Source of the DNA: Struthidea cinerea
Lineage: Eukaryota > Chordata > Aves > Passeriformes > Corcoracidae
Assembly (NCBI GenBank): GCA_013397865.1
Contig: VZTI01004555.1
Location: 1,752,971 to 1,816,970 of the forward strand
Length of the DNA: 64,000 bases
Reading direction: 5' to 3'
Below the pieces are notes generated by a model. The model was given only the letters and a program-made list of their open reading frames with translations. It was not told the DNA's origin and did not search any database. Below, piece by piece: positions 21,101 through 34,800 of this stretch. Position 1 is the first letter of the stretch, and every line of letters starts with the position of its first letter. Both the position numbers and the translations under genes were made by a program.

Positions 21101-24100
21101 CTAGCAAAGGTCTTAAAGGCAGCTCTGTAGCTTACTTTGGGTTGTGGCAGATTCACCTGATTTTTGCTTGTTTACCTATCGTGCTCCAGATCTGCAAATA
21201 ATGTTGTGTTTCTCATACTGATTCTAACCTATCTCAGCATATCTCCTGAGGGATCTTTGGGAGACATGATCAGTGTTGGGGAGGTCTGCCTCCCTACATC
21301 TGTGGACTCTGCATAGGGCTATTGCACAAAAGGCTGTGCAATATATTCTTCCAAAGATCTGCTAATGAACAGAACACATGAATCAAAGGAGAGTTAGTAG
21401 TCATGGGTTTCCCACAGCCATCTCTTTCATAGAGTGATAACTAATGACTGCTTTCTCGACAAATAAATAAAAATATGAGACAAAACAAAGTCAGAGTCTT
21501 AAGCCTGTACTCAGGACCAGCTAGGCTTCAGCCATTTGCTCTGACCACTCTTGAAAGCTTGGCATGCATCGCTTCCATGGGAGAGCTGTGTCAGAGCTGT
21601 GAAAAGCCGTATATATCTTAACTGTTGTTCTATGTCTTTTATCTTGTCCATTTCCCACTGGCACTGACTGCATTTAAAGCTTTTTAGAGGACCTGTCATT
21701 GTGCTGTCCATGCTGTTAAGGCATGGACAGACAGTATTCTGTTCTTAAATCCTGCTTTGAAAATCTCTTCATAATATGTCCCTGGAAGAAACTTCTGGTT
21801 TGTTTATTTTGATTTGTCCTTTGGCTGTGGCTGGATGCCCAGTCATGGGCCAGAATCAAACTGGCTGAGTACCAACATAGGGCAATTTGCAGCTCCTTGT
21901 AAGCGACTTCAGTTCATTTTGGCCGTGCCTCTGCAGCATTTCCCGGAGCCAGTCATCTGTGCTTCAGCTGACCAGGGTGCAAGCTGAACTCTGACTTGCC
22001 TGGCTGAGCCTGCCAAGAAAAGCATTAGCTAAGCAGAAACAGTGTGTGGCTTGGGGCAAAGGTGAGCATGCATAAAGTATCCACATCTTGATACTGAAAG
22101 GATGCAGCTACAATCTAAACAGGGTAAAGGGGACCGGGCAGACAGACAGCCGCCTGAGGTGACCCAGGAGTGCACGCCACGCCGCTTGCTGAGAAAGGCC
22201 TCTTTGACTCCCTGCATTCTGCCTGCCTGTTTTGAGTGAGATGCAAAACAAATGCAAGAAACCAAACTATATGGCCTTGATGACATTATTCTGTTTCTTG
22301 GCATTGGTTTGTTGTGCTTAGAAAGGCCTTGAATATGTTGGACCATAGTATGTATCTCATCCCCAGCCAAATCAGAGATATTTGTGCAGCTGGCTTGAAG
22401 TTCCCCTTTCCCTTATATGCAGGCTAGGGGATGGAGAGGGTTTCTGAATGCTGGGGCACCTTTCCATCACAAGAATTCACAGCTGAATCACAGCTGAGAG
22501 ACAGGATATAGATACTCAAGTTCTTTGTCTGTGTTGAGGAAGAAGCGAGGAGCAAAGGTGGAGAGGAGACCTTTAACATCACCTACCCCTTTATCACCAG
22601 CTGTTGTCCGCCAGTATTTGTATTGCTTCCCTGTTCCCATTTAGATTACAGCTCGACCAGTGTGATCTGGATTTTCAGACCTTATTTTGAACGCAGCTAG
22701 TGCAAGTCTTGCTTTGGTTGAAGCCCTGCTGTGTCCATGAGTATCTCTCAAAGAGACAGGAGAGTGTTTCTTATCAGTTTTAGTGGGATAGTCTTACCAG
22801 AGTCCTTGTACTTCACCTGGATATGTGCAGTTCCTTTTTGTTGTGACAAGGCTTTACCACTTTGATAAATTACTCCTGCCATAGGCCATAGATAACATGA
22901 TAAAATAGACTTCAGTTGGAGTTACAACTGGTTTTCTTTTCAGACTGTCTTTCGTATCTATTTCTGCATTGGCAAAATGGTCAGACTATGGACTTTGAAG
23001 TTGTTAAGACTGAATGTGAGAGATACCAGTTCTGTGCTTCCCTGAGCTTTGACAGCATTCAGAAGTTTGGATGACAACTTGACTTCCATAACTACAAAAT
23101 GCCTGTTTGGCAAAATAGTTTTCCTGAATGGCATGCCCCAGTTCTGTATTCAGCTCGGCACTGTTTGGTGGGGCTGTTTTGCCAGAAGAGATAGCTTCCT
23201 CCTCGTGCAGTTTATTCAGATCCAGCCAAGAGACACGTTGGGTGTTGGCCTGAGGTAGCACAGTCCTATAGCAGTCCTGGCTGCTGTTAGTGAGAGGCAA
23301 TTCTAGCAATGTAAGTGCTTATTTCTTTTAGTTGCCCCGTACTTTGGTGTCCAGTAGTGACAACCTCTGAGCCCCTTGGCATGACAGTAGCTTTGGTCAC
23401 TTTTGGAAATTTGGGACTGTGTGGGTTCAAAATTTTGCCTTTTCATGAGAGAGCTAAGCCCCACATCTGAGCTCCAACCCTGTGTCTTGCTTGTATCTTT
23501 CCCATTTCCCATTAACTGTGGAGCTTTAAATGGCAAGCCTCTTCAGACTCTCTTCTTTCTTTGTTACTCTCATGTTCGTTCTCATTTCAGCTCCCTAAGG
23601 GGGAAACCAAATGTCATTTGCAGTTCACTGCTGTGTATTACATTTATTGCCCCTGTCTTGCTCTTTTTCAGAGCATGATCCCAACCAACCAACATCTTAT
23701 CAGTTTGACAGGCTGTGACTGTTGTCCTGGTGACCGGTGTAGTTGCACTATCAGCATGTACAGAAGGCAGAGAAAGAGATGCCTCAATGTGTGGGTGTAG
23801 CTGTGCGTGCACATGACATGCCAGGAAGTTACTGGGATACGTGAAGATAAGATCCAAGTCTTGGGCTATGTATGTGAAAGATGAAGCAAAAACAAAACAG
23901 AGAAGCATGCAAAGTTAATAGCTATAAGAGAAGAAATGGGGCTGTGTGTAGGAGTTGCAAATGCTCTGCTCTTCTCAGCACCTGATCTATGTACTCATAA
24001 TTTAGTGCATTTGTATTTGAGAGATACTTGCCCGCCAGCCTGCTGTCTTTTTCTACCCACTCCATTTCTCCCATTTCTTACTTAGGTTTATGGACATGAG

Positions 24101-27100
24101 AAAGAATAATGTTAGTAACACTTAAGAGTCACGTTTTCTATCCAGACACAGCATACTTAACCCATTCATACACGTGCTTGACAACATCGACTCCAGTTCA
24201 CTAATTACTCACATGAATCAATCAGACTGATTTTTGCAGTTCCCTGTCACAGATTATCTCCTAGGTGCTAACAGAAAGCCCTGCTTTGAGCAGCATATGA
24301 TCCAAATAGATGCCAAGGAACAACAGATGGAAAGAGATGGGTAAGGGAGCACAAAGAAATAGTGAGACATCATTACTCAGCACATAGGCAACAGTGTCAG
24401 CACACCAGCTGCCTAGAGCTTGGGACAGCTTTTGCAGGCTACGTGGTGTGTTCTTGTTTTAGTATTGGCTGCTTCATGTAAATACCATCAGCTTTCAGCC
24501 ATTCAAGAAAATGTGGGATGGGGTAACCTAGATAAAACAGATCCTGGCCTGTACAGGCTATATGTTATTTAGGGGATAAGAACTTATTCAGGTCTTCTAC
24601 AGGTGAAAGGATTGTAAGAAACCTGCCAGTTTCTGTCCTGAGTGGGGACAGCTTTAACCTGCTGAGGTGAAAGTGGGGCACAGCCCAGGGGCTCGTGTTC
24701 TATGTGTGGTGCCATGGTGCTGTAGCTGTGGTTGCTATGGGGAGGGAGTGTTTGTTTAATCCCCAACCCAGCTAATCTTCCATGGCAAATTGAGAATTGA
24801 ATACATTCGGTTTACTGTAAAATCTGGGCTTTCTGGACACTCATTGCTAAGTATGACTTCACAGTCATCAACTGAGTTCTGCACTAGATGCAAAATCATG
24901 GGAAGACATGTCTGATCTGCTGCCTGTCTTGTTTTGCTTGTATATCTATGTGCCCAGCATTACCCTTGCCTGGGTTTGCTTATCTGTGACCTCCAGAGGC
25001 CTTGCAGCAGATAGGATGCTCTGCTAGACCTGCCAAATCTCTGCTCACATCTGTGTATTCCAAACAGCCTGTGTGGGGGGCGTTTCAGTGGGACACATTG
25101 CAGGCAGGAGCTGATGCAGCAGATCTGTCTCCTCTAAGGCAATGCTTCAGGGCAGGCTGTGTTTCAGGGTCAGTAAGGTCAGCAGGGAGAAGGGATAGGC
25201 CTGTGAACAACGTTAGTTGGACCCTGTGCCAGGAGTCCTGGTGGGATGTGCCACATCTTCTGGCTGAAGTATCAGAGCTCTGATGACTAACAAGGAGAGG
25301 TTTAAATATGTTGTGGGATGGAGCTTCTGTCATGTAAAATTCATGGTGCTGGCAGGCCATTTTTAAATAAAACATTACCTTCTATGAAAAAGACATAAAG
25401 TCTTCATTTCATGCTTGCAAAAAAAATAAAAAAGAAAAAAGGGGCATTTAAAGAATGAGTCTGATGTGATTTTGAACTTGCTCTCCCAGCAGCTTTGTAC
25501 TGGACTGACACATGAACATTCCCATGAGGAAAGGTAACAGTGAGGGGAACATCACTTTGGTGAGAGGAGGAGAGGACTGGTGCTTTCTCTTTGGCAGGAA
25601 TAGAGGAGTTGCATTTCTCACCTCTGCAACACCTTCAGCTTCTGGGGTGGCTCTGTGACCTTCAGAGACACCATGCATGGCGCTGGTGGGCTACAGAGCA
25701 GGCTTGCACCAGCTCTCCTGTTACAGCACAGCTGATAACCCAGCTCCCATTACACCTTTCCTTCTGCTTTTTGTTGGCCTGTGCCTATTGTCCTGCACTC
25801 ATTAGTACTTCTTCTGTTACCAAGATCAGACTGTTTGCCTTGGGCTGCTCATAACTTTCATGGGTGTTGTGAATACTGAAATTTCTAAGGGACTTAGAAA
25901 GTCCTGTGTACCTTGAGCTAGTAAGGCATGATTATGAAGCCCTTCCTTTGTAACATGAGTTCTTCCTCTTAAGGGAAGCCAGATAAATGAAGAAGCTATT
26001 GTTTGTTGTTGTTACAAAAGGCTCTTGAGCTAAATGGGACTCTGGCACCAACCACTAACTGCGTAATTTCTAAGTGTAACTGAAATGGCTGGAAATCTGT
26101 TTTTGCTATTAATGAGTGCCGTGAATAACTGCTGCTTTCAGTTCTTTTTCAAGGCAGTATTAGCCTGCTGGTTTAAACAATAAGATAGAGAATGCATGCG
26201 TAATTATGTAAACATGTACTGATTAAGTATATGTGGATTAATTGATCCCCCAAATATATGGTTACAGTAAATTCAATGCAACTTCACATGCGAGGTGTTG
26301 CAGGTTATAGATAGCAGAAGTGATCTGTGTGTGAGTATTATGTGAGGGATGGAAAAAAATGGAAGATTTGGGGTATAAGAAGCTGTCTTCATAATGTTTG
26401 TCCCCAAACCAGTGGTTTTCCTGGGAGCAATATTAGAAACATATGGCACATCAATGTTAGATGATGAGGTAGTGAAGCATGGCTAACCCTCCAGCCAGCT
26501 TGTATCAACCAGGCCATTCCAGCTTTCAGAATATGTCCCATGTTCTTAAAACATCCCTGAGCACCCCTGAATATCATCCTTGCTCTCTGCCTCTGACACA
26601 GAGTTGAGTTCCCACGTTATGCCATGTGTAAGGGGCCTGCCCTTCCCTGGTCATTTGTGCTGCTTCTGTTTGCAGGAGAACTTGCTGCTGCCTGCCCTGC
26701 ATGGAAGATGTAGTTTGTGTAACTCCATCTGCAGTGTGTACCTGATGCTCTGTGGCAGCATGGTCTTGCTGGAGAAAGAAATGTTTTTCGGAGTTTGGAA
26801 GGTGAGTTGGATCTGCTCCAGTTGTCTTTTTCTCTGCCTGTGTTGTTTCTTTTGAAGTTCTTGTTCCTTTTTGCAGGTACCTAGATGGTACCAGCAGTTA
26901 CCCGAGGGAGGCAGGATGCTTGGGATAGGAGCTTCAGGGCTTGAGATCATTTCCAAAGGACAGATGAAAGCAACTTTAATGAATTTTAGTCTGCAACGTG
27001 TTCGTGGATTGCCAAAGAGGCCCTTGAGACTCCAAACAGGCCCTAATTCTGGGGCAGCAGGTCTTGGGCAGAGACAGAGGCAGAAAAGGTGTCAGCAAAC

Positions 27101-28740
27101 ACCAGACTCTCCCAGCCAGGTCAGCCTCTTCCCTTTCTCTGTGGCAGGAGAAGATTGTCCCCATGCTTTCATCCTCTCAGCAGCAAATTCCGATGTTCCT
27201 TGCTCACCTTTGAAACCAAGAACCAGAGTTGTTTCCCAGCTGTGCAGAAACTCTGGGCTGGTGGTAGCATTCTGGGGAGGTGGGCAAGGAGGATTCTATG
27301 TGGAACTTCCCTCCTGCTGAGGTGACTCACCCTAGCAAGCAACTTTTTCCAGTTCCATTGCATGATCTGCAGCCCATCACAGCCGTGACTCATCAGCCAT
27401 ACAGCTGACCCTGTGCCCTCCCAGTTCATATACATCTGTTTTTTTCATGTGAGTGGAGACAGGTGATGGGTTCCTGGGGCCTGGAGACAAGTTCCTGACA
27501 TTCTTTGTTGTGGTTAATTTCTGGAAATTTAGGCCGTGGTTCATCTGCTCTGACATACACACATCAGTGCCTGAGCTACTCATTCTGAGTTCCTTCTGCT
27601 GCTGATGAAGAGAAAGAGGCAGTGCTGGTGTGCTGCTTGACTGGCCTATTTTAGGTATCTGCATTCACTTGAGAGGAAGGACTGCCAGTTGCTGTGTCTT
27701 TTTTCTGCTTATAGAAGCAGTCCGGGTTATCCACAGATGTGTACACTTCTTCACACTGGCCATGCAGTTAGTGGAAGGACTCACCTCCTCAGAACCTGGA
27801 TAGTCTGGTGACTTAAGCACTGGGCAAAAACTCTGGATTCCCCAGATAGGCCAGGTGAAAGCCAGGCAAGTAGAGATCTGGACACAGAAGGCCCTGGCTA
27901 TAGGGGCCCTCTCCCCTGGCTTGTTTGTCTGATGGGTATCTGTCAGGGTTGTGACCACTAACCTGCTGAATGAAAAGCTGGTGCAGGATTTTGTTTCCTT
28001 GATTTGTTTTGTTTGTGCCAAGGAGGTAAGAAGAGCTCTCAGAAAATAAACTTGAATCTCTGGACAAGTTTTCTGTTCACTGAACTGGGCTCTGCTGCTG
28101 ACTTTTGTCTGATTGCTGAGGTCTTGGGTATACCCTTTCAGGAGTTCTGAAGGTATGTGTTTTCTTTTATCCTTCCAACTCTGCCTGATTGCCTATCTCC
28201 CATGACCCCCGGCATCTTTTCTGCTCCATATCCTCATCCCTTTTTACCTGTGTCACTGTCTTGCTTTTTCATAGTCTCTCCGTGTTCTTGTCTGGTTTGA
28301 TTTGCTCACTGCTGCCTGTGCTTTGTTTCATTGACCGCCAAGGCATGCGACCTGCAAGGTTTCTTGGTAGTCTGAATTTGCCCTTTTAAAAGAGGCCCAA
28401 GATCTCAGCAACCTACCCAAAGGACTAAAAAAACAAACCACCCCAAACAGGACAGACAGGAAAATATACAGTGGATCTTTCTGTGTGCTCATAAATAAAA
28501 GTCAGACAATCACGTGGTTTTCTAAAAATAACATCCATAGCAAGTGTTTTGGTAGGAATAATACTGACCTAGTTTGCATGTTGCCCACGTGCAAAAAAAA
28601 AAAAGTTGGTGAGGAAAACCCATTGCCTAGTGGAGTTTTTGCATTTGCTGAACCAGATCTGAGTTGAGAGGTGGTTAAACAGCTCTTACAGTCTCTTCTT
28701 TGGACAATACTCTCGGGCACATGGTGTGACTCTTGGGGAT
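15151..28740. other. Intergenic DNA; no gene recognised
   Basis: About 13.6 kb without a supportable exon. Longest open frames (for instance 132 codons from 18498) lack splice context, domain similarity or sensible composition. Contains an uninterrupted T-run near 20531-20546 and A-rich runs near 25420. No tRNA, snoRNA or microRNA-like structure was found by eye. Confidence 0.55.
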
Positions 28741-28747
28741 GTCCTGT

Positions 28748-28830
28748 GCAGGGCCAGGAGCTGGACTCCTTGGGGGATGATTCTTGTGAGTCCCTTCCAA
28801 GGCAGCATATTCCATGATTCTGTGATTCTT
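28748..28830 (+). mobile_element. CR1 LINE fragment, extreme 3' end
   Basis: Reads gggccaggagctggactcct, then gagtcccttccaa and attccatgattctgtgattc, the typical last 80 bp of a CR1 element including the short tandem tail. Heavily 5'-truncated. Confidence 0.85.
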
Positions 28831-31800
28831 GGTGGCCCCTCTGGAGGTTTCAGAGGAGAGGGGCTGGGGGAATTCTCGCTTGCAGCATGGCCCACAGCAG
28901 TCACTTCCTTCCGTGTAGGCTGGATGTGTAAGTAGCATCTGTGTGGTGCAGTCAGTGAGGGTCCACATGAGCAGAAATCCTCTTCTGCAGCCTCAATCTG
29001 GGATGTTCATGTCTGGAGAATGGGCAGAATATCTCTATGATCTGTGGACCTGAATTTGTGTATGTGAGTTTAGCTTTGTCTTCATCTGTGGTGCAGACTG
29101 AAACATTTTGGTATTGAAGGAAATTACCCTTGACTCCCCAGTTCCTGCCCACCCCAAGGACTCAGTCTGTGCTCCTGTCCTTGTCCCTGTGGCAGCACTG
29201 CAGCATAGCCCTGGGGCAGGAGCTGTACCTTGGGGCACATGAGAGGGTTGCCCCTGCCTGCCAAGTCCTTCTCATCCCATCTGAGCAGATGTTGTTCAGG
29301 TCCTGGCGTGGACCTGGAACTGCTCTCTGTGGGCAGCTCAGCACCAGTGACAACAGTGACAGCAGCCATCAAGGGCTGGTATCAAGGTAGCATCCCTCAC
29401 AGTGATGGACACCCTTGGATTTCCTGGGGATCACCCTCAGAGATCAGTGGTCTTTTGAGTATTATTGGTTAATATGCAAGATTACTGAGACAGGCATGTG
29501 GAGGAGCTTGATAGGATTTCAGGGAGATGAGGTCAAAGCAGATCAGCAGCAGAGGCAGGATGAAAAGGTCCTTTCCCCAGGGCTGACCCATCTTCTTGTC
29601 CCTCTGAGCCTACCGCTCTCTTTACGTCACTGAGTGCCACAGGATGCACTTCCCATGTCTTGGAGAACTGGCAGAAGGGGAAGTGTCCTGCGTGGCTCAC
29701 TAGTAGGACATGGCATTGCCTCATTGAGGCCTCCCTAACTTCCAGAGGGTAATGGATGTACTGTGTCTGCAGCTGGATCCCACCACGACCTGGCAGTGTA
29801 GGGCTCAGAAGCCCCCGCTGGCTCATTGCCTCTTGGCGTGATGTGAACCAGCAGTCCTTGATCCAGCACAGCCCCGCAGCCGGCAGGAGCTGCCTCCGAG
29901 CTGCCGGAAAGCTGCAGGTGCCTCCGGAGCAGCAAGCTGGCCACCTCGCCGTGCGGTCGTGTCCTCCACAGCTTTGGCACATCTCCGCCTCTCCATGGAG
30001 CCGTGGCTGCCTGGCCTGTCACGTGTGCTGTAAGGAGGGCTGTAGACCTTTCCAGACTCTGAAGTGAGAGCAGAAGTGTGTTGGGGAGTACTTTGTGGGG
30101 ATATGGATAGAGCTTTTATGGCAAACAGATGCCACCACTTTCCTTTAAGTTTATATCCTCCTCCTTTTTTTCCCGTCTCTCATGATAAGCGATACATGAA
30201 TTTCTGACTCTGAGCAGCCTTGATGCTGGGAAATGCTCTCATTCAAGCAAAGAATCTAGGTCAGCTGCTAGTAAGAATAGATCAAGCCTTCATTGAATGC
30301 AGCGGATGGACCTTCAACGGGATGGGTTTTTCCCTGGCTTGTTTTGTTCACAGTGAGCTCCAGAAGTTGACAGGCATTTTGTGGACAGCAGCTATAACAT
30401 CCTGCCAGCAGGCTCGATGCAAGCATTACTGAATCAGTGCAGCAAAGGGGAAAATCAATACTATGATTTTAATTTTGTGATTTTAATTTTTTTTTTTAAC
30501 CTAAGGTAGGGCACTCAGTAATGAAGATCTGTATCTGTGGTCAAGAGGATCTGATTCGAGAGAACATATATTGCAAAAATGGAGTTTGAACTTCTTCTCT
30601 CATTTTGCACCTATAAATAACTGCTCTTACATATGGCATCTAATTATTTAATTGTATATGCAGATTAGATAGTCATTTACATGCTCTCATCAATGACAGC
30701 AACTAATAGCACTGGCAGTTATTTCCAGGAACATATGGTAATGCCAAAGGTTTTAAATATTAGTCAGTACTTGCCATACATATCAATATCTCTCCCCATC
30801 TCTTCCTTTCAAAAATGTTAGAATAAATTAATAATCACAAGGTGCATCTGCTTCTTCTTGGAACTGGTTGCACCTCAGAAGATCTGTTGTATCATATATT
30901 TTATATAAAATTACAGTACAGCTTGGAGTTCCTGATTTATCTGGGTGTGATGGCTCCTTGAGACTGGGAGGGAAGAGGAAAGAAAAGGTTAATATGCTTT
31001 TTCTCCACTTTATTTACATATGCAAAGAGTGGGGGAAGGCAGTTGCAGACATGAAGGACTCAGGTCCCACTTGTACAAATGGGATCTGTAGACTTTTTTA
31101 TCCAGAAGATGTTTTACAGCTCTTTGGCCTTCCTTTTGTGTAGACCTAAATGTTTAACCATGGTAAGGTTAGTAGGAATAAGGGCTAGGGACTGCCCAGT
31201 TCCTCTTCTTATCCTCAACAACAAGATCAGTGCAGTCACCTTTTTCCTGATGTAAAACAGGTTTTGAACACGAAAGCTTATATTTTTGCGGCCATTTTAC
31301 TTGTTTTGCCCACATGTATAAGGTATATTGAACTGTGAAGAGTGGGGTAACAGCCAAGGAGACCTCAGTGAACACATAACCATTACTGGGCTTGGAAGCT
31401 CCACATTAAAAACTTGAGCAGAAAATACCATTAATGACCAAGGCAGCTGCCTGAAAATTGAGTGATTCTGTGCTGTGCCAAGATCAGCTGTATTAACTTG
31501 GTTTGCAGTTTGTGTCATTTTCAGAGGATGTTGACTCCAAGGCATTTGTTGTCATGTAGTCATGGAGCGTACAAACACCACTCTGCACCACTACTTCCTG
31601 CTCACTAAACAGACGTGTACAGTTAAGAGGCTGAATATTCTCTTTGAAACAAAAGGAAATTGTCAGTTACTTAAATCCTTTGCGGGAATGTGGCCTTAAT
31701 GCTCTTTTTTTATTCCTTTTCAAGAGTCTTGGCTCTTGACAGCCAGTAAATAATACGAGCTGGAGATCTAAGGTCATAACAGTGCAGATAACGTGCTTGT

Positions 31801-34800
31801 TCATGATGGGAAAAAAATAGCAATTCCTTTTTTAATTTGCTCAATAATTTAGAAACACCCTTACAAGTCACCTAATTTTGGTTTCTCAAGGACCACATCT
31901 TCCTCCTTTGCAGGGAGAATCTTTCCGTGAGTGATGAAGGCGGCGGAGTGGCTGCGAAGGAGGCGGCAGAGGAACTGTGCCAGCATGCTGGCAGTTGGTG
32001 CTGTGCAGCTCTCAGGAGCTGGGGTAGAGTCTCTGGATCTTTATATAGTGCTCCCTCCACTCTGCTGAGGCGTGGGAAGCAATGGAAAGATGAGATTCAT
32101 CCTGATACTGACAGCAGATGAATGCATTACGAATACTCTTCCCTTTCCTTTACCTTGCTGGTTCCTCCCTCCCCAGGTTTTGCCCACCTCCTGTTTTCTT
32201 GGTATTTCTTTCATTCCTGTGAGACAGGAATGGATCAGAAAATGTTGAAGACTCTCAGGCAGCTTCCACATCATGAAACAGTACTGAATTTTCTGGTGCC
32301 ATTTCTCTTCTAAATGCTTTTCTGGTTTTGGAAGAAAACCCAGTGATGCAGTGTAAATGTTTTATCACCATGTGTTTGGGAAGCCTGCTTTATTCAGCCT
32401 GAACTGATGCTAATAAAAATTTAATGCTTCTCTTTGTGCTCACGAAGAGTTCCTCCCCAGGGCATTTTCCTGAAGTAGTTTCAGAGGATGATTAGCTTCT
32501 CCTAGGACCCTTTTGGGTGCCTCTTGCTGCAGCAAGTCCCTCCCTGTAGCTAGCTAGCTCCAGTGCTAAGATTGCAAAAATCTCTCAAAACTGACCTTTT
32601 AACAGTGTGATTTGGCTACTTGTTGGCTATCCTGAGCTTTACCAGGGCTAGTGGCTAAACCAGGTTCCTGCTCACTGTGGGGTGGGAATGGAGTTCTTGC
32701 TTAGGTTGTCCGGAAGTGACAACAGGAGATGCTTGGTGCTGAGCATTTCTGAAGATTGTCTATACAAAAGCTGATCTCTTTTCTTCTACCTCCTCTCCTA
32801 AATAACCTGTTCAGCCACAAGGATAAGGGCCCTGAGTTGTGTTGTTAACATACCCCAACCATACTAATAAATGTGTTAATATATCGATATATTAATACAT
32901 TACATATTAATATGTCAATGTGGTATTGTATAAATATATATATATTTAAATATATTAATATATCAATATGCCCCATCCAATAGCTCCTTTGGTAGTGCAC
33001 GTGTGTGGGGCATTCCTGCCTTAGTTTGTAGCCAGACACGCTTGCAGTGAATGTTGAGTGGAGAAACAGCTGAGTTTTGATATTTTGTTAGTATTGAAAT
33101 GTGCCTGGCTCCTGTCAGAAGTCTCAGGGTATCCTGGCAGCTGATCTGTAGTTATAATTTTTAGCCTCCAGATGTGCCTGGCAGATGTGCCTGTGGAGCC
33201 ATGTCAGTACCCTTGGGGGTGAAATACTGAGGACTGGAATTTACACAATCACTGGCCTCTTGTGGCAGCAGAAAAAGCATGCAAATGATGTCATGTGGAT
33301 TTTCAGTCCCAAATCTCTGCATATGCTGCTCTATGTAGGGTACAGATGTGTGTAGGAAGTTTCCTGTGAAGTTGAACCCCAAGTTTTTACTTCTGGAAAG
33401 AACTGATGTAAAAATGCACAGAGGAATCCTGTTGATCTAAGGCAAATGAAGAGATTCAAAATTTTAGACTTGTCTTTCCAAATGTAGGTGGAATAATCTT
33501 AATACAAACTTTCCAAAAAAAACCCCTCTGGATAAAATAATGGATCATCTTGAATGAGACATGATAGTGGTTGAGATAATGCATTCTTCACCACACTAGC
33601 AAACAATATGCATGATTAATTTTTTTAAAAAGCTCTTTCGATTCCTAGGACACCAAGCAGCATTTAAGTTGTAGATTTCCTCTGGCAAAGCTGCCCTTGG
33701 ACCTTCCTTGGATATCTTCAGATAACTCATAAGATTAGAAACCAAGCTGTTGGGTGGCTGCTCTTCTAGGACATGACCAGATTGGCAGCCTGCAGCACTG
33801 TGGTGTTTTCTGTGGCAGAAAACCTTCCTGAAAACTAAGTTGCTACTCCAAAAAGTATTGCTTTAATCTTCCCTTACTATGTGGATTAAGATATTCTCAA
33901 TACAAGGATTTTAGGGCCACTTCAAACACCCCTATTGCTTGACTCTCTACAGTTCATCTTTAAAATTTTGGGGATTGTGTGTTTTATTTATTATTACTAC
34001 TATTGCCATTGTTGTCAAAAGGGGAAGCATCTTCCTTAAAGCAATGCTTGTTTCATTCTGAAAAGAAAAAATAGAATTAGGCAAAATCCCCAGGAATTAG
34101 CTAAAAATATTCTAAAGGAACAGCCAAGTAGGTTACTAATTAAGTGAAAATTGAGGTCAGTTTGAAATGGGGTCCTCACAATCAGAGTGAAAACAGAAGC
34201 AGTGCAAAATTTTATATCACATCCTATGTTTTGTTTCAGTGTTCAGGGCAGGGGAAGGAGCAGTATCCAATTCTTCAGAACTTGTCCTTAGGACTTTAGT
34301 GTGGTTGCTGAAAGTGCTAGGACCATGCAGCCTCTCTGTCAATACACCTGCCTGTCCTCTCCTCATAAACCAAATTCCTCCAGTTTCAGACAAATCCAGA
34401 GAACAACAGAAGCCTCAGATTAACTTCTTCAAAATGGGATAAAAATCAGTGGCTGAGCAGAGAAAAGCTACTCAAGCAGACACAATCAGGAATAGAAGGG
34501 AAGACGCTTCCTTCTTTCCCTTTTTCTCCAAAATCTCTGGCCTGTTTGAGGTAGCACAGATCTCAGGAGACGAGACGTTGCAGCCTGGCGCCAGGAGTCA
34601 CTGTAGGGAAGCAACTTTCCTTCGTCTGTTGCTATAGGAGAGGCTGCACGTATTAAATATTTGTGCTGCTTTATTTGCTCTTGCACACACACAGAGATTA
34701 TCTGGAGAGTACGGGGATCTGGTGAGCAACAGAGGCAAGGAAACCATGTTTGTGTACCTTCAGACTGAGCTGCTGAGTGGAGTCTGATGTGAAATAAATG

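Noticed and set aside
29533..30067. Overlapping open frames on both strands, up to 149 codons
   Set aside because: Opposite-strand frames of equal quality, no recognisable domain and no coherent splice model; a GC-richer patch explains them.
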